In this document: one piece after another, positions 6,708-15,226 of the stretch
Numbering within the stretch: position 1 is the first letter of the stretch
Layout: each line of letters begins with the position of its first letter
Assembly (NCBI GenBank): GCA_902777355.1
Contig: CACYTU010000011.1
Coordinates: 1 to 47,645 of the forward strand
Origin: an uncultured Lachnospiraceae bacterium
Lineage (GTDB): Bacteria > Bacillota > Clostridia > Lachnospirales > Lachnospiraceae
DNA length: 47,645 nt
Direction: 5' to 3'
Notes under the pieces: model-generated
Told to the model about the DNA's origin: nothing
The model's database searches: none
Seen by the model: only the letters and a program-made list of their open reading frames with translations
Made by a program: the position numbers and the translations under genes

Positions 6708-9683
6708 TTAGTTATCCCACTCGACAATGAAGAAATGCGGGTGATCTTCCTCGCTTCCGTCACTGGCATACCAGTTATTAAAAGGATCTTCATAGCTGGT
6801 AAAATACATTGACGGGCCTTTCATTTCCATATAAAACAGCCCCTTGGGGTCCGCATCGGGGAGGTCCTGCTCTACCTCTTGTGAATACGAAAAATCTTCT
6901 CCCGTGACCCACCTCCAGGATGAGTCATGGTCTTTTTTTACAGCACCGATCCAGGCCTCGAATCCTCCGAGATATTCATGAATATCAGCAGTTCCGGCAT
7001 ACAATTCTCCCACAAATTTCTGCTCGCTCTCGCTGGTGATCGTGACCAGATGTCCTCCCAGTTCTCTGCTGGCAGCTGCCGCCTGTCTCCAGGTAACATC
7101 CTGCCACAGGTTATTTGTCTCATATACAAGGAGATAGGAGTGGCCGTCAAACTCCTTCAGTTTATTCGGAGGATAATAGACATTCAGGCCGGAGATATAG
7201 TCCATATAAATGTCCTCCATCTCGCAGATTTCCGAAGCGGAATCCGCATCAAACTCCAGCGAACCATACTCATAGTCTTCCTTCGTTAAAAGCATTTTGT
7301 ATTTCCCTTCCGGGATATCTACGAAGGAATATCTCCCGTTCTCATCCGTATATTCAGTCCAGGACAGGGCGGGATGAGTCTTGTCGACGATGACTACCTC
7401 AACTCCGGGAATCGGAAAACCGGTATCTGTATCGAGGATTATTCCCTGGATTATGTTGCCTCCAAGATATACTATCCCTGCATCTACCTCTTCCCCGGGC
7501 TCCACAGCCAATTCCACGGTGGCATTTCCCCTTATTGTCGGAGATGAGAATCCCAGGGTAATATTCCTGCGCTCCAGCACTGACATATCCGTTTTGATCT
7601 CTCTGGGAATCGGCAGGGGGATATACACTGAAAAATCGCCTTTTTCCGTTCCTGAAAAAGCACCCACATTTTCTCCACTGTATGTGATCCAGCAGTCCGC
7701 ATCCTCGACCGGCTTCTCCTTGTCAGTTTTCTGATGTACTTTTCCATATACTTTTACATACATGGGAATCAGAAGAGAAAACAGCTCCTCCTCTGTTTTT
7801 TTCTCGGAGAGCTCCTTGTGAAGATCAGACGCTGTCGGCGGAAGAATGACTTTGGAATCGTCCCTGTCTATACGATAGCCATCATTTAAAACAGCCATGC
7901 TCTGCGCAACCGTATCGTTTTCCGTCCTCCATTTTCCTTTCCCCTCGCTTGAAAGAAACGCTTTCATTGCGCTGTCACGAGCCACATAGCAGCATTTCAG
8001 ATACATATAAGTGAGCTCTATACTATCCATGATCTCTTCCTTACTGGAAGTTCCCAGACGAAGATTCTTCAGGCTGCCCTGAGCGGCCAGCCTTGCATCC
8101 TCCTGAAATGGTACCGCATAACGAGAAAGAAGAAAATTATCCATAGCCTTCAAAATATCCCCATAGACAGGGACATGTTCAGCTACCAGCTGGTAAGCAA
8201 AAATAAAAGGGTCCTGGATTTTAGTCACCGCCTCAAAAATCTCCGGCGCATATTTTATTAATGTTTCTGTCGCCGAATACATGAAAACATCTTTCTCTAT
8301 TTCAGAAATATTTTTCTCCATCCTGTCCAGATTTTTCTTCCCGAGATTTTTCAAAGTATAGTTGTATTTTTTTTGAAATGCATCGGAAAACATATCCCTC
8401 ATTCCATTGCTGACGATCCTGTCCCTTTTATGATACGTGTAAATAGTTCCAATCCAGTCTGTTGTCATCTGTAAGGCCAGCAGTTTATTCGATACTTTAT
8501 CTAATTTCTTGTCAATCTCCTTAAAATATTGTTCGGAGTCAGCAAGATCTGCACAAACATCTTCATAATCCCGAAGATTACTGTCGATAATATAGTCTCT
8601 CAGTTTTGACCAGGGCCGGTCCAGATTGTCATAAAGCGATTCCAGATATTGAGCAGTTGCCTTTTGCTTCCGGCTTTCCACCAGTCCTTCCATGAAAAAT
8701 TGTGTGACCTGGATTCCTTTTCGTGCGTTGATCTCGTCCAGAAACCGACTTTCTCTTTCATCCGTGGTAAGGATTTTCTTCGTCAGTTCTTTACACCATT
8801 TTTTATCCTGGATTTCCTGTTCCTGATCTTTAAAAATTATAGATCCCTCTGCGATCTTACTTTTCCAGGCATCAGCGTCTCCTTTCAGCAAACCGTGAAC
8901 AGTCGTACTCAACTCCGCTGAGCTTTGCATTGCTGTCAAATCAGCGTCTTTGTATGAGAAAGGATACTTACTGTCATCGTCTTTGATCTCCGCCAAAACG
9001 TCATATACCGTTTTCCAGGGCTGATCGATCTGCAAAAACCGCTCACTCCAGTCCGCAAACATCTGCTTTTTATCTGTCTTTAGAATGTCGAAAGAAATCT
9101 GCAGAACGGCCAGCAGGTCCATCAAAGGAACATAGAAATCTTCACCGATCACCCGCGGCGGTATCCCCAGTGTGAAGGAAGCCTGATCGAGCCGACGCTG
9201 ATAATGATTTACATTTCCAAGGTAATACAGAAGCTCCTCTTTTCCTTCCGTCAGTAATGCGTTCCTTTGGAAAACAGAGATCCGGGCTCTCTGCTGCCCG
9301 GAAGGAAGCGGGCTTCTTTTTACTTCAACTCCGGTAATTTCCTGAAAAAAATCCACATCCACGAGCACATGGTTCTGAGTAATCATAACCGGAAGCAGGA
9401 TTTCCTGGTATTTTATCCCTTTCTCTGTAACAGCGGTCCCATATTTCTCATAACGCACCGGAAGATAAGCAAAATAGTCGTCTTTTCCGGGATTATAGTT
9501 TTTCACATCCCCGTCCGGAACTGTACTTAGTTTTTGGGGAGACGGACTTTGATCCGATCCATATACGGTCAGCCAGGGGAACATGGTCTGAAGGAATATT
9601 CCGCACACCAGGAACATAAGAAACATCTTTTTAAGGCACATCCGGGAAGCGGAATTGCGCTTATTGTTCGAATAATGATTCAT
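6708..9683 (-). CDS. Secreted surface protein with carboxypeptidase-regulatory-like and C-type-lectin-like domains
   Basis: 991 aa from ATG 9683. The ORF is open further upstream, but that part overlaps the preceding gene, and AGGAGG lies 12 nt before this ATG. Residues about 16-42 form a hydrophobic signal or anchor. The N-terminal third contains a strand-rich segment reminiscent of copper-amine-oxidase-N-type domains. The middle is helical and Lys/Glu-rich. Residues about 755-835 look like a CarboxypepD_reg beta-sandwich (G-x-I-L-D-x-x-T-G-x-P-I-P-G-V ... DENGRYSF ... GKYKMLL). The last 150 residues match a C-type lectin fold: GHLVTITSESEQ, AWIGA, WRWVTGE and a final FFIVEW. A carbohydrate- or protein-binding surface role is likely. 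It overlaps the upstream zinc-ribbon gene by 23 bp, so the two are probably translationally coupled. Confidence 0.8.
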   Translation of the reverse strand: MNHYSNNKRNSASRMCLKKMFLMFLVCGIFLQTMFPWLTVYGSDQSPSPQKLSTVPDGDVKNYNPGKDDYFAYLPVRYEKYGTAVTEKGIKYQEILLPVMITQNHVLVDVDFFQEITGVEVKRSPLPSGQQRARISVFQRNALLTEGKEELLYYLGNVNHYQRRLDQASFTLGIPPRVIGEDFYVPLMDLLAVLQISFDILKTDKKQMFADWSERFLQIDQPWKTVYDVLAEIKDDDSKYPFSYKDADLTAMQSSAELSTTVHGLLKGDADAWKSKIAEGSIIFKDQEQEIQDKKWCKELTKKILTTDERESRFLDEINARKGIQVTQFFMEGLVESRKQKATAQYLESLYDNLDRPWSKLRDYIIDSNLRDYEDVCADLADSEQYFKEIDKKLDKVSNKLLALQMTTDWIGTIYTYHKRDRIVSNGMRDMFSDAFQKKYNYTLKNLGKKNLDRMEKNISEIEKDVFMYSATETLIKYAPEIFEAVTKIQDPFIFAYQLVAEHVPVYGDILKAMDNFLLSRYAVPFQEDARLAAQGSLKNLRLGTSSKEEIMDSIELTYMYLKCCYVARDSAMKAFLSSEGKGKWRTENDTVAQSMAVLNDGYRIDRDDSKVILPPTASDLHKELSEKKTEEELFSLLIPMYVKVYGKVHQKTDKEKPVEDADCWITYSGENVGAFSGTEKGDFSVYIPLPIPREIKTDMSVLERRNITLGFSSPTIRGNATVELAVEPGEEVDAGIVYLGGNIIQGIILDTDTGFPIPGVEVVIVDKTHPALSWTEYTDENGRYSFVDIPEGKYKMLLTKEDYEYGSLEFDADSASEICEMEDIYMDYISGLNVYYPPNKLKEFDGHSYLLVYETNNLWQDVTWRQAAAASRELGGHLVTITSESEQKFVGELYAGTADIHEYLGGFEAWIGAVKKDHDSSWRWVTGEDFSYSQEVEQDLPDADPKGLFYMEMKGPSMYFTSYEDPFNNWYASDGSEEDHPHFFIVEWDN

Positions 9684-10782
9684 AGAATGAATATTCCTCC
9701 TGTGCGTATAAAGAAAGAACTCCGCCATACAAGGCGTCCGCCAGTTGAAAAGACGGCTCTGCCAGACAGAGACTTCCATCTGCTTCCTTTTCAATCTGTA
9801 CCGGAATCTCTGTCTTTCTGGTCTCGAAACTATTTTTATCAAGTTCCGCGATCACTCGATTCATCAGTTCCTCAGTGTTTTCATACGACCTGTAGTCAAG
9901 TTTCTCGAGGAGCTTCACCATATCCGGGCCTTCGACTGTCACCACAGTATCACATGGATATTTTACAAATACAGGCTTCTTTATAGAGATCTCTGAGTGT
10001 TCCTGCACAAGTTTCAGAAAAGGATTCTTCTCCTGCCCGGAAGTCTCTGCCCGGCTTCCCTTGTCTGAACCAGCCCCCTCCGGCGTATCAGAACCCTCCG
10101 GTGCACTTGAATCCCCATACGTATCGGAATCCTCCGGCGCACCAGAGTCCTCATCCGTATAGGAATCCTCTGTAATACCTTCTTCCGGATTCTCTGGAAG
10201 CAGCATATCCCCATATTCATCGATCAGGTTATTATAAAATTCCTCATCTTCCTTCGAGCTAAACCCCTCCTTATCTTCTTCGGGATTTCCGTCGGACACG
10301 CCCACGACCATACCTATTTCTCCCCGCTTCCATCCCGCCGCCAGGGCGTCCAGGTCCTTTCCGGGCTTCAAATGGAAAAAGTAAAAAACAAATACAAACG
10401 CCAAAGAAGCTGCCGCCAGCAGTACCAGTAGTGCAACTAAGGGCAAAGGCAAACGCGCTGCTGAACCTGTCTTTTTGCCTTTTTTCACAGGCTTTTCCCT
10501 TTTTTTCAGCTTCTTTGGAGGATTTTGATTCCCGGGCTGAAAGCCCTGTTGAGTATTCTGGTGCCCGGGCTGAATGCCCTGTGGGAGATTTCCCGGCTGA
10601 AAGCCCTGCGGGGATTGCTGATTCTCCGGCCGGATCCTCTTGGGAGAATTCTCCGGCTGAGAGCTCTGAGGAGAAAACCCCGTATTTTGCTCTCCGGAAA
10701 TAGAATTACCCAGCTCCAAACCACAATATCCACAGTAGACAGCTCCCTCCGGCAGCTGCTTTCCACATCTTAAACAGTTCAC
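9661..10782 (-). CDS. Zinc-ribbon membrane protein (cluster member 1)
   Basis: 373 aa, GTG start at 10782 with SD GGAGG 7 nt upstream. The N-terminal zinc ribbon is C3-x2-C6 ... C17-x2-C20. A Gln/Pro/Asn-rich linker carries repeats of the type GFQPGNQNP, then a Lys-rich stretch, one transmembrane helix (LPLVALLVLLAAASLAFVFV), an acidic Ser/Asp/Glu-rich segment with EDSDTYGDS-like repeats, and a folded C-terminal domain of about 120 aa. Expected topology: ribbon in the cytosol, C-terminal domain outside. Function unknown. The reading frame ends inside the start region of the lectin protein gene, which suggests joint expression. Confidence 0.8.
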   Translation of the reverse strand: MNCLRCGKQLPEGAVYCGYCGLELGNSISGEQNTGFSPQSSQPENSPKRIRPENQQSPQGFQPGNLPQGIQPGHQNTQQGFQPGNQNPPKKLKKREKPVKKGKKTGSAARLPLPLVALLVLLAAASLAFVFVFYFFHLKPGKDLDALAAGWKRGEIGMVVGVSDGNPEEDKEGFSSKEDEEFYNNLIDEYGDMLLPENPEEGITEDSYTDEDSGAPEDSDTYGDSSAPEGSDTPEGAGSDKGSRAETSGQEKNPFLKLVQEHSEISIKKPVFVKYPCDTVVTVEGPDMVKLLEKLDYRSYENTEELMNRVIAELDKNSFETRKTEIPVQIEKEADGSLCLAEPSFQLADALYGGVLSLYAQEEYSFYESLFEQ

Positions 10783-10998
10783 TTTTCAGCCTCCTCCCCG
10801 CTTTAGTTTGGCTCCACGTATGTAAAAAGTATATCTTAGAGAGTAGAGAATAACAATGTCAGCCGCCTCCTTTACTTTGCGGCTGTTTTGTAGATCTCCT
10901 TTGTGGATTTGCCTGCTGATTTCCTTGGCCAACATCCCTGGTATATTTGATTTTTAAGATTTGCTTTGTAAATTGTTTTGTAGATCAGCTTTATGGAC

Positions 10999-11038
10999 GC
11001 AATCAAAAAATCCGGCACAAGCCGGATTTTTTGATTGC
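10999..11038 (-). terminator. Rho-independent terminator, bidirectional
   Basis: An 18-bp perfect inverted repeat (arms 10999-11016 and 11021-11038) with a 4-nt loop ACAA; the stem includes A6/T6 runs flanking a CCGGC core. It lies about 170 nt after the stop of the interrupted zinc-ribbon gene and separates it from the next gene on the minus strand. Confidence 0.9.
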
Positions 11039-11130
11039 AAGAATGTGTTGTCTGTCTCCCACCTGTCCCGGTACTCCCCATGCCGATCGAATTACATTTT
11101 ATTGGTGACTTCGACACGGGAAAGCGGCCC

Positions 11131-11157
11131 CGATACTCCCGATACTCCCGATACTCC
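11131..11157. repeat. 9-bp tandem repeat x 3
   Basis: CGATACTCC is repeated three times without change, followed by a partial copy (CGG). It lies 50-75 bp past the stop of the zinc-ribbon/beta-propeller gene. Confidence 0.85.
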
Positions 11158-11205
11158 CGGTGCAGGCGGGAGGCATTTTGCCCAAGTCACGTATCATCAG
11201 AAACC

Positions 11206-11712
11206 TCAATCAGCAGGTACGTTTTCCACGGGTGTTAAGGTATTTAAAACTATAGTTCCTCTCGTATACATTCCGTCAGGATAGCCGAAAAGGGTAGTCC
11301 CGACAATGATGTCTTCCTTACTTTTATCTCCCAGATCTTCCAGCGCACCTCCCTCTTTTGGTATCCGAATCGGAGTTCCCACACCGACCAGATATTTGGA
11401 GTCTGTGTCTTCCCAGCCTTGTCCCAGCAGAACATCCAGTTTTCCCTTATCAAACATGCGGATAAAATAGATGTATTCTCCTTTGAACAGCATAAAATGT
11501 ACCAGCTTGTCATCCACCAGTTTTTTCTCATTTCCTTCAGTATCTGTCAAAAAATAGGCATCATCCCTTCTAAAGTAAAACCGGCCGTCCCCGCAGCAGA
11601 GTTCGGATATTTCCCCGTCAAAAAGCTTTGTGCTTTTTTCTTTTTTTCTGGTGTAAGAGTAGACGCCATCGGAGGAAGCGTAATAGAGCATACTTCCCGC
11701 ATTGACAAATTT
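11206..11712 (-). pseudogene. C-terminal part of zinc-ribbon/beta-propeller protein, separated by in-frame stop
   Basis: This segment is in the same reading frame as the gene ending at 11713. Only one TAA (11713-11715) separates them, and the seven codons after it (KFVNAGS) read smoothly into MLYYASSDGVYSY. Repeats of the type YYASSDG...KLF.GE, FYFRRDD..., and EYIYFIRM resemble the blades of DUF5050-type propellers seen in the upstream part, so the two pieces were one protein. A CAA (Gln) to TAA change would explain the break. Without a start codon or SD of its own (ATG 11691 lacks one), the fragment is probably not made unless the stop is read through. Confidence 0.75.
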
Positions 11713-12720
11713 TTACACACCCGACAGCAGCACTTTATCATTTGATCCATCCAGGGAACAGGAATGGAGTTCTTCATCAGCCAGGTAGAGCAGTTCCTTC
11801 CCGTTCAGGTCATAGTCGGTTATCTCTGCCTCCAGATCTGTGATTGTGACCGCTTCTGCTCCGTCGGGATCGATCATTCCGATGTAAAAATGATCGCTGT
11901 CCTCTTTGTCTGTATAAGTAAACAATACCTTTCCGTCTGTCACTCTGACTTTCCGGACATAGCCGTCGGAGAACAGAAGCTTTTTGCTGTTTCCGTCGTA
12001 ATCTGTAGAATACAGATCGTTTTCCAGAGATTCCCCCTCATAATCCGCGACAAAATACAGATGGCTGTCATCATAGGCAAAAATCGCCCCGTTATTAAAG
12101 TTGTTCTGGGACATCAGATCCGCTTTTATAAGCGGCTTTTCCTGTCCTCCCATCAGAGCAGCCGCCGCGATGACTGCCGCAATCACTATGCAGGCAGCGA
12201 TGATCACAAGCGGCGTGCCTTTTTTCTTTGCCGGAGTATTCGGTGGATTCTGCGGCATACCGGCCTGCTCCGGCCCAGCCTGCGGTGCCATATTCTGAGG
12301 CAGGCCGGCCTGTTCCGGTCCAGCCTGCGGCATGTTTTCCTGCGGCTGGCTGACCTGTTCCGGTTCCGCCTGCGGCATGTGTTCCTGCGGCTGGCTGATA
12401 TTTGCATCCGTCCCCTGTTCTGCTGCTTTATCAGCCTCTTGCAATGCTGCGTCTGCCCACTCTGTTTTCCCTTGCGGACTTGCGGATTCCACAGACATCT
12501 GATTTGCCTCTTTGGCAGTTCTCCCAGATCCTGCCTCTGTCCTGTCTGCCTCTTCGGCAGCCCTTTGGAATGCGGAGTCCGCCCTGTCTGCCTCTTCGGC
12601 AGCATCTCTCTCCTCAGTAACCTTCTGCCCGGTTCTTGCTCTGGAAGCTATGATTGCTCCGCATTTCTCGCAGAATAAAGCGTCGTCTGCCAAAACGGCT
12701 CCACAATGTTTACAATACAT
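11713..12720 (-). CDS. Zinc-ribbon membrane protein with beta-propeller-like domain (cluster member 2, truncated)
   Basis: 335 aa from ATG 12720 (MYCKHCG); an ATG four codons earlier (12732) is possible and neither has a strong SD. Zinc ribbon C3-x2-C6 ... C17-x2-C20, then a long Ala/Glu/Gln-rich linker with repeats (PQAGPEQAGLPQN type), one transmembrane helix (LVIIAACIVIAAVIAAAAL), then tandem short strands of the kind YFVADYEGESLENDLYSTD and VLFTYTD typical of DUF5050-like propellers. The protein stops at a premature TAA while the same frame carries on for another 160 codons (see the fragment 11206-11712). The extracytosolic propeller would be incomplete. Confidence 0.75.
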   Translation of the reverse strand: MYCKHCGAVLADDALFCEKCGAIIASRARTGQKVTEERDAAEEADRADSAFQRAAEEADRTEAGSGRTAKEANQMSVESASPQGKTEWADAALQEADKAAEQGTDANISQPQEHMPQAEPEQVSQPQENMPQAGPEQAGLPQNMAPQAGPEQAGMPQNPPNTPAKKKGTPLVIIAACIVIAAVIAAAALMGGQEKPLIKADLMSQNNFNNGAIFAYDDSHLYFVADYEGESLENDLYSTDYDGNSKKLLFSDGYVRKVRVTDGKVLFTYTDKEDSDHFYIGMIDPDGAEAVTITDLEAEITDYDLNGKELLYLADEELHSCSLDGSNDKVLLSGV

Positions 12721-12847
12721 ACTCTCTCGCATAGTCCAATCATCGACGATGGTGGTTGGACTTTTCCTTTCTCCGGATACTCCGGGTATTTTATTTTTAT
12801 ACGAAATGGCTTACACGTTTTAGTCATAAGTCATTCTCAGTCTGTGA

Positions 12848-13669
12848 TCACTTGCTTTCCAAAATCGTCACGTCGCAGTCTGTGATAGAAGGATCCTTTG
12901 TAACAGACATCTTCCATTTGCAAGACTCGCCGGGCGCCAGTCCCTCGCTGCCCACCGCATAGGTCCAGTCCGTATCAACTACAGTTCCCATCCGCGTTTT
13001 GAAAGCACCCTTGATCCTGACATATTTAACAGTCGAATCGCTGTTGTTTTTCAGCGTTCCCTCCGCATATGTAAAGCTGTATTCCGAATAAACCCTGACA
13101 TCTGAAATGTTCAGCTCCCAGGAGTAGGCCCCGCCGTTCTCTTCCTTTGCATCGTCATCGTAGAGGTCATAATGTTCATAGCAGTAATTGCTAAAAGACA
13201 GTCTTTGGTTCCGGCAGTCCGGCACATTGCATTTATGGTTGTAACAATAGTCCGATCCGGGCGCCTTCTTGTTATTGCACTCATCCGCCCGGCACCTCCC
13301 TGAAAAAAGACTCAGAACCGCCAGGAGAACAGCGGCGGCAGCTATGGCCGCAATGATCAGATACTTTTTCTTCCCCTCAACCAGACTGTTTTTCTGCTGA
13401 ATCGCACCGGGATTTGTTCCGGCAGAATACTGCCCTGTCCCGGAATCCGCCTCTCCTGCTTTTACTTTCGCGGAATCCGGCTCTCCCGCTGTCCCTCTCG
13501 CGGAATCCGGCCCTCCGGCTGTTACTCTCGCGGAATCCGGCCCTCCGGCTGTTACTCTCGCGGAATCCGGCCCTCCTGGTCTTTTAGCAGGGGAAATATT
13601 TTTTCCGCACGCGGGACAGATTGTGTCCTCTTCCCCCACTTTATTCCCGCAATACTTGCAAAATCTCAT
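12848..13669 (-). CDS. Zinc-ribbon membrane protein with FxLYD-like C-terminal domain (cluster member 3)
   Basis: 273 aa, ATG 13669 with SD AGGAGGT close upstream. N-terminal zinc ribbon (C4-x2-C7 ... C18-x2-C21), a linker with decapeptide repeats (GGPDSARVTA, 30-bp DNA repeats at about 13490-13580), one transmembrane helix (LIIAAIAAAAVLLAVLSLF), a Cys/His-rich module with two similar halves (CNNKKAPGSDYCYNHK and CRNQRLSFSNYCYEH), and a C-terminal beta-sandwich resembling FxLYD domains (GTLKNNSDSTVKYVRIKG). The Cys/His module may bind metal outside the membrane. Function unknown; same architecture as its neighbours. Confidence 0.8.
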   Translation of the reverse strand: MRFCKYCGNKVGEEDTICPACGKNISPAKRPGGPDSARVTAGGPDSARVTAGGPDSARGTAGEPDSAKVKAGEADSGTGQYSAGTNPGAIQQKNSLVEGKKKYLIIAAIAAAAVLLAVLSLFSGRCRADECNNKKAPGSDYCYNHKCNVPDCRNQRLSFSNYCYEHYDLYDDDAKEENGGAYSWELNISDVRVYSEYSFTYAEGTLKNNSDSTVKYVRIKGAFKTRMGTVVDTDWTYAVGSEGLAPGESCKWKMSVTKDPSITDCDVTILESK

Positions 13670-13822
13670 GCTTACCTCCTAAACCGGAACTTTTTTGCTC
13701 GGCGGCAGCTTCTCCTTCACAAGTGCCTGCCGGCCGATTCACGCAGACATCATTCATCTGTAAGCTGGAATTCTTGTGCCTGCAAACGTCAGGGTCTCTT
13801 TTACATATTTAGGCCTGAACCG

Positions 13823-13906
13823 GGAATTCTTGTGCCTGCACCAGAAATTATTGTGCATACACCGGGAGTTCTGGTGCCTGTATCAGGAATTTTTGCCCCT
13901 GCATCA
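13823..13906 (-). repeat. Stop-spanning tandem repeat, 21 bp x 4
   Basis: Four degenerate 21-bp units (13823-13843, 13844-13864, 13865-13885, 13886-13906) share the core TTCTTGTGCCTGCA. The last unit contains the stop codon (13904-13906) of the neighbouring minus-strand gene, and the aligned triplet reads TGA, TGA, CGG, TGG going downstream. A further isolated copy lies at 13767-13787. The 21-bp unit keeps the reading frame. Confidence 0.8.
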
Positions 13907-14578
13907 GGAACGGAGAGACAGGACATCTATAGCCGCTCCGATTGCAACGAGAATCCATCCCAGAGTCACTTCAATAGCTGCCAGCGCTTCTGTCACTGCC
14001 ACAATCCCCTGATATGTGTAGGTATAAAAATCCGCACCGAATGATGTGGATGAGATAGATGTTCCGGCCGTGGCAATCCGTATAAAACCGATGATCATTA
14101 TGACCGTTCCGACAGAAAGGCCTATGATTTTAAGCCTCCGGTCCGCAGGTTTCCCCGGGGACGAGGCAGCATCTCCGGTTCCTTTCCCTCGCCCTGTTTT
14201 CGGGGCAGGATGAGCGGAAATCACTTCCTTTGCAGCTGATGCCGCAGTACCAGCCGGCTTTTCCACTGCTGATACCTTTTCTCTTTCTGCCATAGACGGT
14301 TTTTCCGCAGCTGATGCTTTTTCAGCATCAGCTGCAAACGGATTTATTGCTGCTGATACCTTTCCAGCTTCAGCTGCATACGGCTTTATTGCTGCTGATG
14401 CCTTTTCGGCTTCAGCTGTCTCCGGTTCTTCTGCAGTCGGCGCCTTTTCTCCTTCTGTTGCTTCCGGCATTTCCGATACTGCTGAAGGAGTCAGATTCGA
14501 TAAATCGATCCGGCTTCCACAGACTTCACAAAACTTTGAATCATCATCCAGATGTGCTCCGCAGGCAGGACATATCAT
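13904..14578 (-). CDS. Zinc-ribbon membrane protein (cluster member 4)
   Basis: 224 aa from ATG 14578, which has SD GAGGAGG 8 nt upstream; the longer in-frame ORF lacks an SD. Zinc ribbon C3-x2-C6 ... C17-x2-C20. Residues about 45-130 are Ala/Glu/Lys-rich repeats (EAEKASAAIKPFAA type), followed by a basic stretch and two hydrophobic segments (IIGLSVGTVIMIIGFIRIA and, near the end, VTEALAAIEVTLGWILVAIG). Likely membrane-bound with little extracytosolic mass. First gene of the four-member cluster, unknown role. Confidence 0.78.
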   Translation of the reverse strand: MICPACGAHLDDDSKFCEVCGSRIDLSNLTPSAVSEMPEATEGEKAPTAEEPETAEAEKASAAIKPYAAEAGKVSAAINPFAADAEKASAAEKPSMAEREKVSAVEKPAGTAASAAKEVISAHPAPKTGRGKGTGDAASSPGKPADRRLKIIGLSVGTVIMIIGFIRIATAGTSISSTSFGADFYTYTYQGIVAVTEALAAIEVTLGWILVAIGAAIDVLSLRS

Positions 14579-14975
14579 ACACCGCACCTCCTCTTTCCCT
14601 TGTGCAATAAGTAATGATGTGAAACAGAAATACTCTTTGCCTCTGCTTCTTTCTTGTCTTGTCATCATTCTATCGGGAATAAGGTTTCATTTGGTGGGCT
14701 GACAGCCCACTGCCCGGGCGTAATAACCGTAGCAGGACAGCATCACAGGGAGGGAGAAGCTGCGCACGGCTTTAATTACACGGAGCTCACAGTACGCAAG
14801 GAGAAGAAAGAGAAGATCGAATTATGGGGAGCGAAAAGAAGTGTAATGCTTTTGGAAAACGGATTCTCATAAAGACGTGTTTACAGGAGTGTAGATGTGC
14901 GGCTTCTATGCGGACACAAAACATGTATGTGGACGCATAGATCCTGTTCAGACACAAATGATCAGGCACAAAAAA
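14579..14975. other. Intergenic region between zinc-ribbon cluster and tRNA-Ala element
   Basis: No supported gene. A long inverted repeat at 14905-14941 has arms TCTATGCG-GA-CACA and TGTG-GA-CGCATAGA, i.e. two Watson-Crick helices separated by a symmetric GA/GA mismatch, with a 9-nt loop. No U-tract follows on either strand, so it is not a standard terminator. Confidence 0.5.
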
Positions 14976-15025
14976 AGAGGCATCTGCACTGCCGTACATT
15001 TATGTACGCTAATGCAAAAGCCTCT
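14971..15025 (-). terminator. Original tRNA-Ala terminator, displaced by integration
   Basis: On the minus strand, AGAGGC (15025-15020) pairs with GCCTCT (14981-14976), with an inner hairpin CGTACA-TTTA-TGTACG (14993-15008), followed by T6. It directly follows the left att copy, exactly where the tRNA-Ala transcript would have ended before the element inserted. Confidence 0.75.
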
Positions 15026-15028
15026 GTT

Positions 15029-15073
15029 AAGTGGAGACGGTGGGATTCGAACCCATGACCTCTACACTGCCAG
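15029..15073. repeat. attL (45-bp direct repeat of tRNA-Ala 3' end)
   Basis: Identical over 45 bp to 20392-20436. It copies the T-arm, acceptor 3' half and part of the anticodon stem of tRNA-Ala and then diverges into element sequence at 15074. Confidence 0.95.
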
Positions 15074-15177
15074 AAATATGACAGTTTTTTTAGGTAGTTT
15101 TAGACGGTGTTATTTGTTGTTATTGTATATTATTGAGTTTTCAAAGTTATTAATATTTGTGATTATTGCACATTATG

Positions 15178-15226
15178 TGTCGGCAAAAAGTCGGAAGTCA
15201 GACACATGTCGGCAGTTAGTCGGCAG
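15178..15226. promoter_or_regulatory. Integrase arm-type repeats, left end (inferred)
   Basis: TGTCGGCA at 15178 and 15207, AGTCGGCA at 15218 and AGTCGGAA at 15189 cluster 105-150 bp inside the left end. The same motif occurs three times near the right end (20304-20330). Repeats at both ends of a tyrosine-integrase element are commonly the arm-binding sites of the integrase. Confidence 0.6.

Larger units (their letters stand above)
10783..11205. other. Intergenic region with terminator and 9-bp repeats
   Basis: This 423-bp gap between two zinc-ribbon genes holds a strong terminator (10999-11038), three exact 9-bp copies of CGATACTCC (11131-11157) and two copies of TTTTGTAGATC about 100 bp apart. 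No gene is supported. The next gene's SD (GGAGG) is just upstream of 10782. Confidence 0.6.

Noticed and set aside
13776-14012. Plus-strand ORF with heptad-like repeats
   Set aside because: It arises from the 21-bp repeats read in the opposite direction, has no SD and runs into the antisense of a real gene. Kept only as a remark in the findings.
14654-14872. 72-codon ORF left of the tRNA-Ala element
   Set aside because: No SD, no recognisable protein pattern and mixed composition; treated as intergenic.
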